From a bacterium (GTDB lineage: Bacteria; Pseudomonadota; Alphaproteobacteria; Sphingomonadales; Sphingomonadaceae): a stretch of DNA of 34,973 nucleotides. Under the pieces are notes generated by a model that was not told where the DNA came from, made no database searches, and saw only the letters and a list, made by a program, of their open reading frames with translations. The position numbers and the translations under genes were made by a program. The DNA is taken from assembly GCA_030824575.1 (NCBI GenBank), contig JAVBXL010000153.1:1-34973 (forward strand), in the 5' to 3' direction. Of the stretch, positions 7,991 through 15,801 are shown piece by piece; position 1 is the stretch's first letter, and each line of letters starts with the position of its first letter.

Positions 7991-8044
7991 ATCATCCATT
8001 TTTCGTGCCGCCAGGGGGCGGCGCCCAAGGGAAGGTATGTGCAG

Positions 8045-8950
8045 ATGCTGGATCAGGATATGAAGCAAAAGATCGCAACGGGCGAAGGCTTTATCGCCGC
8101 GCTCGACCAGAGCGGCGGGTCGACGCCCAAGGCGCTCAAGGGCTATGGCGTGGACGAAGACGCTTGGTCCAGCGAAGAAGAAATGTACGGCCTGATCCAC
8201 GCGATGCGCAGCCGGGTCATCACCTCGCCCGCCTTCACCGGCGACAAGGTGCTGGGCGCGATCCTGTTCGAACGCACCATGGACGGCACCGTCGATGGCA
8301 AGCCTACCCCCCAGGCGCTGCTGGAGCGGGGCGTGGTGCCTTTCATCAAGATCGACAAGGGTCTGGAGGATGAGGCGAACGGCGTGCAGTTGATGAAGCC
8401 CAATCCCGATCTCGACATCCTGCTGCACCGGTCGAAGGCGCTGGGCGTGTTCGGCACCAAGGAGCGTTCGGTCGTGAACCTGGCTAACCGCGAAGGCATC
8501 GCCGCCGTGGTCGCGCAGCAGTTCGCAATCGGCAACCAGGTGCTCGCCGCTGGCCTGATGCCGATCATTGAGCCGGAAGTGAACATCAAGTCGCCCGAAC
8601 GCGCCGAGGCCGACCAGATCCTGCTGGAGGAAATCCTCGAGAATCTCGACGCCTTGCCCGATGGTGTGCAGGTCATGTTGAAACTGTCGCTGCCTGCCAA
8701 GGCCGGCCTCTTCGACCCGCTGGTCGATCATCCCGCGGTGTTGCGCGTCGTCGCGTTGTCGGGTGGTTTCGCCCGTCCCGAAGCCTGTGTCGAACTGGCC
8801 AAAAATCGCGGCATCATCGCCAGCTTCAGCCGCGCGCTGCTCAACGATCTGCGTCACCAGATGACCGATGACGAGTTCAACGCCTCGCTGGGCGAAGCGA
8901 TCGACGAGATCCACGCCGCCTCGACCGCCAAACAGCCGGTTGCGGCATAA
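8045..8950 (+). CDS. Fructose-bisphosphate aldolase, class I
   Basis: This enzyme cleaves fructose 1,6-bisphosphate to dihydroxyacetone phosphate and glyceraldehyde 3-phosphate through a Schiff base. The 301-residue protein is of the short bacterial class I type known from Staphylococcus. It shows ALDQSGGSTPKAL near the N-terminus, LFERTMDG, PFIKIDKGL, PIIEPEVNIKSPE, VMLKLSLP with the expected Schiff-base lysine K213, and VALSGGF and IASFSRALL in the C-terminal part. ATG 8045 follows GGGAAGG (8029-8035) at good spacing. A much longer in-frame extension upstream has no family similarity, and GTG 8039 is a minor alternative. It adds a glycolytic enzyme next to tkt-gap-pgk. Confidence 0.95.
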   Translation: MLDQDMKQKIATGEGFIAALDQSGGSTPKALKGYGVDEDAWSSEEEMYGLIHAMRSRVITSPAFTGDKVLGAILFERTMDGTVDGKPTPQALLERGVVPFIKIDKGLEDEANGVQLMKPNPDLDILLHRSKALGVFGTKERSVVNLANREGIAAVVAQQFAIGNQVLAAGLMPIIEPEVNIKSPERAEADQILLEEILENLDALPDGVQVMLKLSLPAKAGLFDPLVDHPAVLRVVALSGGFARPEACVELAKNRGIIASFSRALLNDLRHQMTDDEFNASLGEAIDEIHAASTAKQPVAA

Positions 8951-8951
8951 A

Positions 8952-9464
8952 ATGGCTGCGGACGCCGGGCAGGATGCAAGTCCGCCCGGCGTTCTGCTGT
9001 TTTCCTATCATCGGGCCATTGCACCGATGATGTGGGTGCTATTCGGCCTGATCTGCATCGAAGCGGCGGTCACGCATTTTTTGATCGCGCTCTGGAACGT
9101 GCCGATCGCGATTTTTCTTTCGGTGATCAGTTTGGCAACCGCTGCTTGGCTGATTTTCTTCCTTCGTTCGCTCCGGAAGCATCCATTGCGTCTCAGCAGC
9201 GATGGCTTGGTCTGGCCTGTCGGCTCGATGCGCGCGGTCATTGTTCCGCTATCGCAGATCAGGGAAAGGGTAGAGCAATGGACGCTTGACGGAATCCGCC
9301 GCGACGGCCTGTTCAACGCCGCGCTGATCGCGCATCCCAATATTGTGCTGTCGCTCGATCCGCCGATATGCACGCGCCGCCGGACTATTCGATATCTGGC
9401 ACACCGACTGGACGATCCGCAGGCTTTCAACGCCGCGCTGGATGCTCTAATGCCGCGCCCATGA
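8952..9464 (+). CDS. Hypothetical membrane protein
   Basis: I do not recognise this 170-residue protein. It has two adjacent hydrophobic segments (about residues 23-47 and 50-71), then a roughly 100-residue soluble domain ([20 protein letters not shown] and following) that may adopt a small beta-rich, PH-like fold, judged only from the strand-like pattern. ATG 8952 begins one base after the fba stop, and its stop overlaps the thiE start (ATGA, 9461-9464). It is therefore co-translated with fba and thiE. An upstream in-frame extension inside fba is a shadow and was not used. Confidence 0.78.
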   Translation: MAADAGQDASPPGVLLFSYHRAIAPMMWVLFGLICIEAAVTHFLIALWNVPIAIFLSVISLATAAWLIFFLRSLRKHPLRLSSDGLVWPVGSMRAVIVPLSQIRERVEQWTLDGIRRDGLFNAALIAHPNIVLSLDPPICTRRRTIRYLAHRLDDPQAFNAALDALMPRP

Positions 9465-10168
9465 CCGATTTTACCGATGAAGAGCTGGCGCTCGACCCGC
9501 ATTTCGCCGACCAGTTCGAGCCGGGCTTCCGCCCCGCCTGCCAGCTCTACCTGATCTCCCCGCCGGCCATCGACGATGGCTTTCTCGATCAGCTCGCGGC
9601 CGCGTTTGACGGCGGCGGCGTTGCGGCGTTTCAGTTGCGGCTCAAAGGGATAGATGATCACGCCATCGCCGCGCTCGCCCCGCCGATCCAGGCGCTGTGC
9701 GCGGAGCGGGAGGTCGCCTTCATCGTCAATGACAGCATTGGCCTGGCCAAGCGCCTGGGCGCAGACGGCGTCCATCTGGGGCAGGGGGATGGCGACCCGC
9801 GCGACGCGCGCGAGCAATTGGGGCCGAAGGTGCAGATCGGTGTGACCTGCCACGACAGCCGCCATCTGGCGATGGAAGCGGGTGAGGCGGGGGCCGACTA
9901 TGTCGCGTTCGGCGCCTTCTTTCCCACTACCACCAAGGAGACGTTTCACCGCGCCGAACCGTCGATCCTGGGGTGGTGGACGACCCTGTTCGAACTGCCC
10001 TGCGTCGCGATCGGCGGGGTGACCGCGGACAATGCCGGGCCTCTGGTCGCCGCAGGGGCGGATTTCCTGGCGGTCAGCAGCGCGGTGTGGAACCACCCTG
10101 AAGGTCCGAAGGCGGGCGTCGCCGCCTTTGCCGAAGTGTTGGCGAGCAAGCCGCCGCCGCCGCGCTGA
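9461..10168 (+). CDS. thiE: Thiamine phosphate synthase (ThiE-type)
   Basis: The enzyme joins the hydroxymethylpyrimidine diphosphate and thiazole phosphate halves of thiamine. The 235-residue protein is a TIM barrel with recognisable blocks: CQLYLISPP (first strand), [32 protein letters not shown] (phosphate-binding region), [25 protein letters not shown], and [20 protein letters not shown]. An N-terminal extension of about 20 acidic residues precedes the barrel. The start ATG overlaps the stop of the preceding membrane-protein gene by 4 bases. No other thi genes and no TPP riboswitch are visible near it, so expression probably follows fba rather than thiamine levels. Transketolase nearby uses the product cofactor. 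Confidence 0.9.
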   Translation: MTDFTDEELALDPHFADQFEPGFRPACQLYLISPPAIDDGFLDQLAAAFDGGGVAAFQLRLKGIDDHAIAALAPPIQALCAEREVAFIVNDSIGLAKRLGADGVHLGQGDGDPRDAREQLGPKVQIGVTCHDSRHLAMEAGEAGADYVAFGAFFPTTTKETFHRAEPSILGWWTTLFELPCVAIGGVTADNAGPLVAAGADFLAVSSAVWNHPEGPKAGVAAFAEVLASKPPPPR

Positions 10169-10216
10169 GCGGGGTGGTCTCGGCGCATCGCAGCCTTCCG
10201 CGTCTTCGTGCGTTTC

Positions 10217-10237
10217 CTCTCCGTCCTGATCGGAGAG
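10217..10237 (+). promoter_or_regulatory. Hairpin that can hide the ribosome binding site of the L,D-transpeptidase gene
   Basis: CTCTCCG (10217-10223) pairs perfectly with CGGAGAG (10231-10237) around a 7-base loop. The 3' arm is the Shine-Dalgarno sequence (GGAGAG) for the TTG start at 10245. Formation of the stem would block ribosome binding, as in RNA thermometers and translational switches. The pairing is seen directly; the regulatory role is inferred. Confidence 0.45.
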
Positions 10238-10244
10238 AATCGCC

Positions 10245-11339
10245 TTGAAAAACCATTTGTTGCTCGTCGCCCTGCTGTGTAGCGCCTGCAATGTCAGCGT
10301 GACTGACGCCAATAGCAGCGCGCCGGCGGATAACGCCGTCCAGCCGGCCAACGCGGCCAACGCCGCTGCCGCCGTCAAGAGCGACGCTTACGCCTTTCAG
10401 GTCGTGCAGGAACAAAATCCCCAGCAACCCAATCGCTTTCTCATGGCGCAGGTTGCGCTCGACCGCTGGGGTTTTTCCCCGAGCGTATTGGATGGCAAGG
10501 ACGGCATGAGCTTCAAGGCGGCCCTGCGTGGTTTTCAGGAAGCCCATAATCTGCCAGTTACCGGCACCTTCGATCAGAAGACCAGCACAGTCCTGCTGGA
10601 AGGCGAGCCGCGGCCGACGACATATCTAGTGAAAATTCCGGACGATTTCGCCCGCGGTCCCTTCTTCGACCTGCCGCGCGGCAACCTAAACGAACAGGCC
10701 AAATTGCCGGCGTTGACCTATCGCAATCTGCTGGAAAAGGTCGCCGAACGCTTTCATACCACGCCCGAAGCGTTGATCGCGCTCAATGTGCCCAATACGA
10801 AGGTCGGGGCGGGTACGACCATCCGCGTGCCGGCGATCGACAACCAGCCGGTCGCCACGATCGAGGGCGACGAGCGCGGTTGGGGCGAGACGCTCGCCAG
10901 CCTGGGCGTCGCGAAGGATCAGCCACAGGCCGATCATCTGGTCGTCGACAAGTCCGAAGGGCTGCTCAAGGTCTATAACGCCGAAAACCGCCTGATCGCG
11001 CAGTTCCCCGTTACGACGGGATCGCAGCATGATCCGCTGCCGCTAGGCGAATGGACGATTAAGGGCGTCAGCCGCAATCCCGATTTCCACTATAATCCCA
11101 ACCTTTTCTGGGACGCTTCTGCCAAGGATCAGAAAGCGGTTCTGAAGCCCGGCCCCAATGGTCCGGTCGGCGTGGTGTGGATTGACCTGTCGAAGGATCA
11201 TTATGGCATCCACGGCACGCCTGAACCGCAGACGATCGGCCGCACCGAAAGTCATGGCTGCATCCGCCTGACCAACTGGGACGCGGCGCGTCTGGCGCAG
11301 ATGGTCAAGAGCGGGATCAAGGCCAAGTTTCAGGCATGA
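10245..11339 (+). CDS. L,D-transpeptidase with peptidoglycan-binding and LysM-like domains
   Basis: This exported enzyme forms 3-3 crosslinks in peptidoglycan or attaches proteins to it. The 364-residue protein begins with a short hydrophobic signal ending in LLCSAC, a poor lipobox, so it may be a lipoprotein (C17-type cleavage) or simply secreted. Next come a PG_binding_1-like region (about 65-125), a LysM-like stretch (YRNLLEKVAERFHTTPEALI, about 160-205) and a C-terminal YkuD domain (about 230-364). The catalytic motif is H323-x13-S336-H337-G-C339-I-R-L, with C339 the nucleophile. The start is TTG at 10245 with GGAGAG upstream. The stop overlaps the M23 peptidase start by 4 bases. Confidence 0.92.
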   Translation: MKNHLLLVALLCSACNVSVTDANSSAPADNAVQPANAANAAAAVKSDAYAFQVVQEQNPQQPNRFLMAQVALDRWGFSPSVLDGKDGMSFKAALRGFQEAHNLPVTGTFDQKTSTVLLEGEPRPTTYLVKIPDDFARGPFFDLPRGNLNEQAKLPALTYRNLLEKVAERFHTTPEALIALNVPNTKVGAGTTIRVPAIDNQPVATIEGDERGWGETLASLGVAKDQPQADHLVVDKSEGLLKVYNAENRLIAQFPVTTGSQHDPLPLGEWTIKGVSRNPDFHYNPNLFWDASAKDQKAVLKPGPNGPVGVVWIDLSKDHYGIHGTPEPQTIGRTESHGCIRLTNWDAARLAQMVKSGIKAKFQA

Positions 11340-11905
11340 GGCGGTCGCGGCTGTGGGGTGGCATCGCGGTCGCGCTGCTGCTCTGCGTCGCCTTCGCCCA
11401 TTTCTGCGTCCGGATCGTGCCCGCCGATGGGCCGACCGGGCCTACGACCCAGTCCGCTGGCCCGGCGACCAACGGCCCGTTGCTGATCCCGGTCGAGGGC
11501 GTGCCGGCTTCGGCGCTGACCGACACTTTCACGCAGGCCCGCGCCAATGGCGCGCGGTCGCATGACGCGATCGACATCATGGCGGCGCAGGGCAGGGCGG
11601 TGCTGGCCGCCGCAGACGGCAGGATCGAAAAGATATTCTGGAGCCATGATGGCGGCCGCACCCTTTATCAGCGTTCGTCCGACGGGCGGCTGCTCTATTA
11701 TTACGCTCATCTCGACAGCTATGCGCCCGGCCTTCGGGAAGGGCAGGCGCTGCGTCGCGGCCAGCGGATCGCCACGGTCGGCAGCACAGGCAATGCCGAT
11801 CCATCCGCGCCCCATCTGCATTTCGCGGTCCATGTCATGAAGGCCGGCGAACCCTGGTATGGCGGACGCGCGATCAATCCCTATCCGCTGTTGGTGCGCC
11901 GCTGA
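11336..11905 (+). CDS. M23 (LytM) family peptidase
   Basis: This is a predicted zinc endopeptidase or amidase activator acting on peptidoglycan outside the inner membrane. The 189-residue protein has one N-terminal membrane anchor or signal (residues 6-24), a Pro/Gly/Thr-rich linker, then a LytM domain. Zinc ligands expected for an active enzyme are present: H76 and D80 (SHDAID) and H162 in H160-L-H162, plus H125 in YYAHLD. The complete ligand set argues for catalysis rather than a degenerate regulator such as EnvC. ATG 11336 overlaps the L,D-transpeptidase stop (ATGA). The pair is therefore likely a coupled crosslink-forming and crosslink-cutting unit. Confidence 0.9.
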   Translation: MRRSRLWGGIAVALLLCVAFAHFCVRIVPADGPTGPTTQSAGPATNGPLLIPVEGVPASALTDTFTQARANGARSHDAIDIMAAQGRAVLAAADGRIEKIFWSHDGGRTLYQRSSDGRLLYYYAHLDSYAPGLREGQALRRGQRIATVGSTGNADPSAPHLHFAVHVMKAGEPWYGGRAINPYPLLVRR

Positions 11906-11922
11906 CCTGTCCTACACAGGTC
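11904..11922 (+). terminator. Short hairpin after the M23 gene, weak terminator candidate
   Basis: GACCTGT (11904-11910) pairs with ACAGGTC (11916-11922) across a 5-base loop, beginning at the stop codon of the M23 gene. No T run follows, so termination here is uncertain. Confidence 0.3.
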
Positions 11923-12103
11923 GCGTCTGTTACATCGATATTTACCGCACTGCGTGTTCCCGCCTACGCAGGGAAGATGTCCGCTATTTGGAAACAAAAT
12001 TTCCCGCATAGGAAACTTCCTGACGAAACCGGCGGGAAAAGTGCGAAGTTAAGCGCCGGGGGCCACCCCCTTGCCCTTCGCGCCGTCCCGCGGTAAAGGC
12101 GCG

Positions 12104-12130
12104 GCCAGCCTCCAAGAGGCCGGCTCTTTT
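12104..12130 (+). terminator. Hairpin plus T run in front of efp
   Basis: GCCAGCCTC (12104-12112) pairs with GAGGCCGGC (12116-12124) over 9 positions with one A-C mismatch and a CAA loop, followed by TCTTTT (12125-12130). It has the shape of an intrinsic terminator. It lies only 32 bases before the efp start, leaving little room for a promoter after it. It may therefore either end the upstream peptidase transcript or act as an attenuator in the efp leader. Confidence 0.45.
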
Positions 12131-12161
12131 CCACCTCCAGACATATAGGCAGGCTCTTCCC

Positions 12162-12728
12162 ATGGCGAAGATCAGCGGCGTGGACATTCGTCCCGGCAAT
12201 AATATCGAATATGAGGGCGGCCTGTGGCGCGCCGTCAAGATCCAGCATACCCAGCCCGGCAAGGGCGGTGCCTATATGCAGGTCGAACTCAAGAACCTGA
12301 TCGACGGCCGCAAGAATAACGTCCGTTTCCGCTCCGCCGAAAGCGTCGAGCGCATCCGCCTCGACACCAAGGATTTCCAGTATCTCTACGCCGAAGGCGA
12401 CATGCTCGTCTTCATGGACAATGAGAATTACGAGCAGATCAACCTGCCCGCAGAATTGCTGGGCGATGCGGCCGACTTCCTGCAGGACGGCATGGAAGTG
12501 ACGCTGGAAATGTATGACGAACGCCCGATTTCGGTCCAGTTGCCCGACACGATCGAAGCGACTGTGGTGGAAGCCGATGCCGTCGTGAAGGGGCAGACCG
12601 CGTCCGCCAGCTACAAGCCCGCGATCCTCGACAATGGCGTGCGCGTCATGGTGCCGCCGCACATCGTCAGCGGCACCCGCATCGTCGTGGATGTCTATGC
12701 CCGCGAATATGTGAAGCGGGCCGACTGA
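12162..12728 (+). CDS. efp: Translation elongation factor P
   Basis: EF-P binds the ribosome between the P and E sites and relieves stalling at proline runs. The 188-residue protein has the three-domain length of the family. The tip of domain I is TQPGKGGAY with lysine at residue 34, the position modified by beta-lysylation in bacteria with EpmA. Domain III ends with [27 protein letters not shown] lies 9 bases before the ATG. The stop overlaps the start of the next small secreted-protein gene (TGATG). Several proline-rich proteins are nearby (NuoF starts with a run of seven prolines in PPPPPPF-like sequence), which would be natural clients; that link is speculative. Confidence 0.96.
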   Translation: MAKISGVDIRPGNNIEYEGGLWRAVKIQHTQPGKGGAYMQVELKNLIDGRKNNVRFRSAESVERIRLDTKDFQYLYAEGDMLVFMDNENYEQINLPAELLGDAADFLQDGMEVTLEMYDERPISVQLPDTIEATVVEADAVVKGQTASASYKPAILDNGVRVMVPPHIVSGTRIVVDVYAREYVKRAD

Positions 12729-13114
12729 TGGCCGTGGACCGCAGCACGGCATGGGCCGCTCGGTTGGCGCTTGGCCTCGCGATCGCCGTCATGCCGGCTG
12801 CGGTCCCCATCCAGGCTATGGCGCAGGCGCAAGCGGCGCCCACCAAGGCGCAACTCGACAGCGCAGCCTATGTGCTGCGCATCGTCACCAGCGCGCTTCA
12901 GTCGAATGAGGTCGAAGCGCCGGTCAAGAGCGCACTGTTCGATTGCCTCTATTCCAATTCGGTGTCCAAGGTCAGCGAGGCGACGGACAAGGTCATCGCC
13001 GCCAATACCGGCAAGGTCGATCGGAAAGATCCCTCGCAAATGCTGGCCGTGATCGCCGGCGTATGCGGCTATCGCCCCGCCGCCCCGGCCGCCAAGCCCG
13101 CCCCGAAGAAATAA
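12728..13114 (+). CDS. Small secreted protein of unknown function
   Basis: This 128-residue protein has a clear N-terminal signal peptide (hydrophobic residues 11-30, cleavage likely after AMA near residue 32). The mature part is about 95 residues, mostly helical, with two cysteines (C73 and C113) that could form a disulfide in the periplasm, and it ends in a basic Ala/Pro/Lys tail (AAPAAKPAPKK). No family recognised. Its start overlaps the efp stop by one base (TGATG), and an inositol-monophosphatase gene follows after 38 bases, so it is probably co-expressed with both. Confidence 0.78.
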   Translation: MAVDRSTAWAARLALGLAIAVMPAAVPIQAMAQAQAAPTKAQLDSAAYVLRIVTSALQSNEVEAPVKSALFDCLYSNSVSKVSEATDKVIAANTGKVDRKDPSQMLAVIAGVCGYRPAAPAAKPAPKK

Positions 13115-13152
13115 TCCAGCAGGCCGTCCCACAGGGGCGGCGGAGAAACATT

Positions 13153-13968
13153 ATGGCATCGCATTCCGGCCTTCTCACCGTCATGGAGCGCGCCGCGCGC
13201 AAGGCGGGATCGAAACTCCGACGCGACTTCGGCGAAGTCGAACATCTGCAGGTATCCCGCAAGGGGCCGGCGGACTTCGTGTCCAAGGCCGACCATCAGG
13301 CGGAAAAGACGCTGGTGGAGGAATTGCAGAAGGCACGCCCCGACTGGGGGTTCCTGCTCGAAGAAGGCGGCGTGATCGAAGGCGATCCGACCAAGCCGCG
13401 CTGGATCATCGATCCGCTCGACGGCACCACCAACTTCCTGCACGGCATTCCGCACTTCGCCATTTCGATCGCGGTCGAAGAACCCCAATATGGCAGCGCC
13501 AAGCGCGAGATCACGACCGGCCTCATCTACCAGCCGGTCACCGATGAAAGCTATTGGGCGGAAAAGAGCCGCGGCGCCTGGCGCCACGACCAGCGTCTGC
13601 GAGTCTCGGCGCGGCGCGACCTGGCCGATTGCGTCATCGCCACCGGCATCCCGTTCATGGGCCATGGCGATATGGCCCAATGGACACGTGTCTATGGTGC
13701 AGTCGCCCCTTCGGTCGCGGGCATCCGCCGGTTCGGCGCCGCCTCGCTCGACCTCGCCCATGTCGCGTCAGGCCGCTATGACGGCTATTGGGAGAGCGGG
13801 CTTCAGCCTTGGGATGTGGCCGCTGGCCTGCTGTTGGTGCGCGAAGCTGGCGGTTTTGCGAGCGATTTTCGCGGTGGCGACCAGTCGATCGAGCGCAAGG
13901 AAGTGATCGCTGGCAACGATGCGATCCACAGCAAATTGCACAAGCTGGTGGCCGGCGCGCTGCGTTAA
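13153..13968 (+). CDS. suhB: Inositol monophosphatase family protein (SuhB-type)
   Basis: This is a metal-dependent phosphatase acting on inositol 1-phosphate and related sugar phosphates. In enterobacteria SuhB also assists rRNA transcription. The protein has 271 residues. Metal-binding motifs are LLEEGG (E70/E71), WIIDPLDGTTNF (D87 and D90) and the C-terminal WESGLQPWDVAAGLLLVREAGG. I chose ATG 13153, with CGGAGAAA just upstream, over a longer frame that overlaps the preceding gene. The gene ends in a strong terminator, closing the efp unit. Whether it acts as an inositol phosphatase or a regulator cannot be told from sequence. Confidence 0.92.
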   Translation: MASHSGLLTVMERAARKAGSKLRRDFGEVEHLQVSRKGPADFVSKADHQAEKTLVEELQKARPDWGFLLEEGGVIEGDPTKPRWIIDPLDGTTNFLHGIPHFAISIAVEEPQYGSAKREITTGLIYQPVTDESYWAEKSRGAWRHDQRLRVSARRDLADCVIATGIPFMGHGDMAQWTRVYGAVAPSVAGIRRFGAASLDLAHVASGRYDGYWESGLQPWDVAAGLLLVREAGGFASDFRGGDQSIERKEVIAGNDAIHSKLHKLVAGALR

Positions 13969-13977
13969 AGCCCGGTT

Positions 13978-14008
13978 AGGCCAAGCGCTTCATGCGCTTG
14001 GCCTTTTT
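13978..14008 (+). terminator. Intrinsic terminator after the inositol-monophosphatase gene
   Basis: AGGCCAAGCGC (13978-13988) and GCGCTTGGCCT (13994-14004) form a perfect 11-bp stem with loop TTCAT, followed at once by TTTTT (14004-14008). This is a textbook Rho-independent terminator. It separates the efp unit from the nuo operon. Confidence 0.93.
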
Positions 14009-14035
14009 GCGATTCATTCTCAGGGCGTTGGCCCC

Positions 14036-14064
14036 TTGCTTCGCATATGCAGCAGGCCTAAAGC
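14036..14064 (+). promoter_or_regulatory. Candidate promoter of the nuo operon
   Basis: TTGCTT (14036-14041) and TAAAGC (14059-14064) are separated by 17 bases and lie between the preceding terminator and nuoA. They match sigma70 boxes only partly (four of six at -35, three of six at -10). They are the best pair in this short intergenic stretch, where a promoter must exist. Confidence 0.4.
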
Positions 14065-14097
14065 GCCCCCAACAACCTTTTCGCCCAGGGGAATCCG

Positions 14098-14472
14098 TTG
14101 GTCGATCTTGCCCAATATCTGCCGATCCTGATCTTTCTCGGGGTCGCCTTGCTGCTCTCCAGCACCTTCGTCTTCCTGCCGATGCTGGTGGGCCGGCTGA
14201 CCGGCGCACATAAGCCCGAACCGGCCAAACTGTCCGAATATGAATGTGGTTTCCCCGCGTTCGAGGAGCCGCGCAGCCAGTTCGACGTCCGCTTCTATCT
14301 GGTCGCCATTCTCTTCATCATCTTTGATCTTGAAGCGGCGTTCCTGTTTCCGTGGGCGGTAAGCCTTGACCAGATCGGCTGGGCCGGCTGGGCAACGATG
14401 ATGATTTTCATAGCGGAGCTGGTGCTCGGTCTCGTCTATGCGTGGAAGAAGGGAGCACTCGATTGGGAGTAG
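14098..14472 (+). CDS. nuoA: NADH-quinone oxidoreductase subunit A
   Basis: This is a small membrane subunit of complex I located near the quinone channel entrance. The 124-residue protein has three membrane segments (about 6-28, 64-86 and 94-115). The conserved loop after the first contains [20 protein letters not shown], and the second segment carries the family pattern [14 protein letters not shown] with its acidic residues. The start is TTG at 14098, with AGGGGAA (14087-14093) upstream. It is the first gene of the nuo operon and overlaps nuoB. Confidence 0.96.
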   Translation: MVDLAQYLPILIFLGVALLLSSTFVFLPMLVGRLTGAHKPEPAKLSEYECGFPAFEEPRSQFDVRFYLVAILFIIFDLEAAFLFPWAVSLDQIGWAGWATMMIFIAELVLGLVYAWKKGALDWE

Positions 14473-15017
14473 AACTCTATAACCCTGCGCCAGGCACCTT
14501 GCCGCCGCAGGGCACGCAGCCCGACCAGGATTTCTTCAATTCGCTGAACAGCGAAGTGAACGACAAGGGCTTCCTGGTCACCTCGACCGAGGATCTCTTC
14601 ACCTGGGCGCGGACCGGTTCGTTGTGGTGGATGACATTCGGCCTGGCCTGTTGCGCGGTCGAGATGATCCACGTCAACATGCCGCGCTACGACATGGAGC
14701 GTTTCGGCGCCGCGCCGCGCGCGTCCCCGCGCCAGTCGGACGTGATGATCGTCGCGGGCACGCTGTGCAACAAGATGGCTCCGGCGTTGCGCAAGGTTTA
14801 CGACCAGATGTCCAATCCGAAATATGTCATTTCGATGGGCAGCTGTGCGAACGGCGGCGGCTATTATCATTACAGCTATTCGGTAGTGCGTGGCTGTGAC
14901 CGCATCGTGCCGGTCGACATCTATGTGCCGGGTTGCCCGCCGACCGCCGAAGCGCTGCTCTATGGCGTGATGCAGTTGCAGCGGAAGATCCGCCGTATCG
15001 GGACGATTGAGCGCTAA
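14463..15017 (+). CDS. nuoB: NADH-quinone oxidoreductase subunit B
   Basis: This peripheral-arm subunit holds iron-sulfur cluster N2, the last electron carrier before quinone. The 184-residue protein has the N2 ligands C63 and C64 (LACCAVEM), C128 (GSCANGGG) and C158 ([11 protein letters not shown]). I prefer the TTG start at 14463 (giving MGVELYNP) because an AAGGGAG sequence precedes it and known homologues begin there. A GTG at 14442 would add seven residues. Either way it overlaps nuoA, by 10 or 31 bases. nuoC starts one base after its stop. Confidence 0.94.
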   Translation: MGVELYNPAPGTLPPQGTQPDQDFFNSLNSEVNDKGFLVTSTEDLFTWARTGSLWWMTFGLACCAVEMIHVNMPRYDMERFGAAPRASPRQSDVMIVAGTLCNKMAPALRKVYDQMSNPKYVISMGSCANGGGYYHYSYSVVRGCDRIVPVDIYVPGCPPTAEALLYGVMQLQRKIRRIGTIER

Positions 15018-15018
15018 T

Positions 15019-15801
15019 ATGGGACATTCCGCACCCAGGATCGCGACCATCGACGGGATCGCCGAGGAAATCGGCAACCTGTTGGGGTCGATGCTGATCG
15101 ACACCGTCGATCATGCCGACGAACTGACCTTCATCGTCGTGCGCGACGCCCTGCCGCAGGCGTTGACGCTGTTGCGCGACCACGCGGAATATCAGCAGCT
15201 GATGGAAATCGCCGGCGTCGATTATCCCGACCGCGCGGAGCGGTTCGAGGTCGCCTATCATTTGCTCAGCGTCACGCGGAACCATCGCATCCGCGTGAAG
15301 GTGTCGACCGACGAAGATACGCCGGTCCCTACCGTCACGCATCTCTGGCCTGTCGCCGGCTGGCTGGAACGCGAAGTGTTCGACATGTATGGCGTCGTGT
15401 TCGACGGCAATACCGACCTGCGCCGCATCCTGACCGACTATGGGTTCAAGGGGCATCCGCAGCGCAAGGACTTCCCGCTGACCGGCTATGTCGAACTGCG
15501 CTATTCCGAAGAAGATAAGCGCGTCGTCTATGAGCCGGTGAAGCTGGCGCAGGACTTCCGCAGCTTTGATTTCATGAGCCCATGGGAAGGCGCGCAATAT
15601 GTGCTGCCCGGCGACGAGAAGGCCGTAGCGCCCGCCGCCCCGGCCGCGCCCACGCCCAAGACGACCGAAAAGAAGGCCGACACCGGCGCGGGCGAGGCTG
15701 CCAACAAGGCGGCCGAAACGAAGTCCGGCGACGCGCCGGCCAAGCCCGCTGCCGCGACCGACGAAGGTAAAGGTGCTGCCAAGCCCGAGGATAAAGCCTG
15801 A
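15019..15801 (+). CDS. nuoC: NADH-quinone oxidoreductase subunit C with low-complexity C-terminal tail
   Basis: This is the 30-kDa peripheral subunit of complex I that packs against NuoD and NuoB. The 260-residue protein has the conserved segment [20 protein letters not shown] followed by [20 protein letters not shown], typical of the family. Core homology ends near residue 198. The remaining 60 or so residues are an Ala/Pro/Lys/Glu-rich, probably disordered tail (for example [20 protein letters not shown]). The usual length is about 200 residues, so the tail is an unusual extension. ATG 15019 was chosen over an in-frame TTG at 15007. It overlaps nuoD by one base (TGATG). Confidence 0.95.
   Translation: MGHSAPRIATIDGIAEEIGNLLGSMLIDTVDHADELTFIVVRDALPQALTLLRDHAEYQQLMEIAGVDYPDRAERFEVAYHLLSVTRNHRIRVKVSTDEDTPVPTVTHLWPVAGWLEREVFDMYGVVFDGNTDLRRILTDYGFKGHPQRKDFPLTGYVELRYSEEDKRVVYEPVKLAQDFRSFDFMSPWEGAQYVLPGDEKAVAPAAPAAPTPKTTEKKADTGAGEAANKAAETKSGDAPAKPAAATDEGKGAAKPEDKA

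Noticed and set aside
9389..9460. TPP riboswitch in front of thiE
   Set aside because: thiE starts inside the end of the preceding gene, and no thi-box-like conserved sequence was seen upstream.
11977..12096. 39-codon ORF in the gap before efp
   Set aside because: No proper ribosome site spacing, no recognisable character, and it runs into the hairpin region. Not supportable without conservation data.
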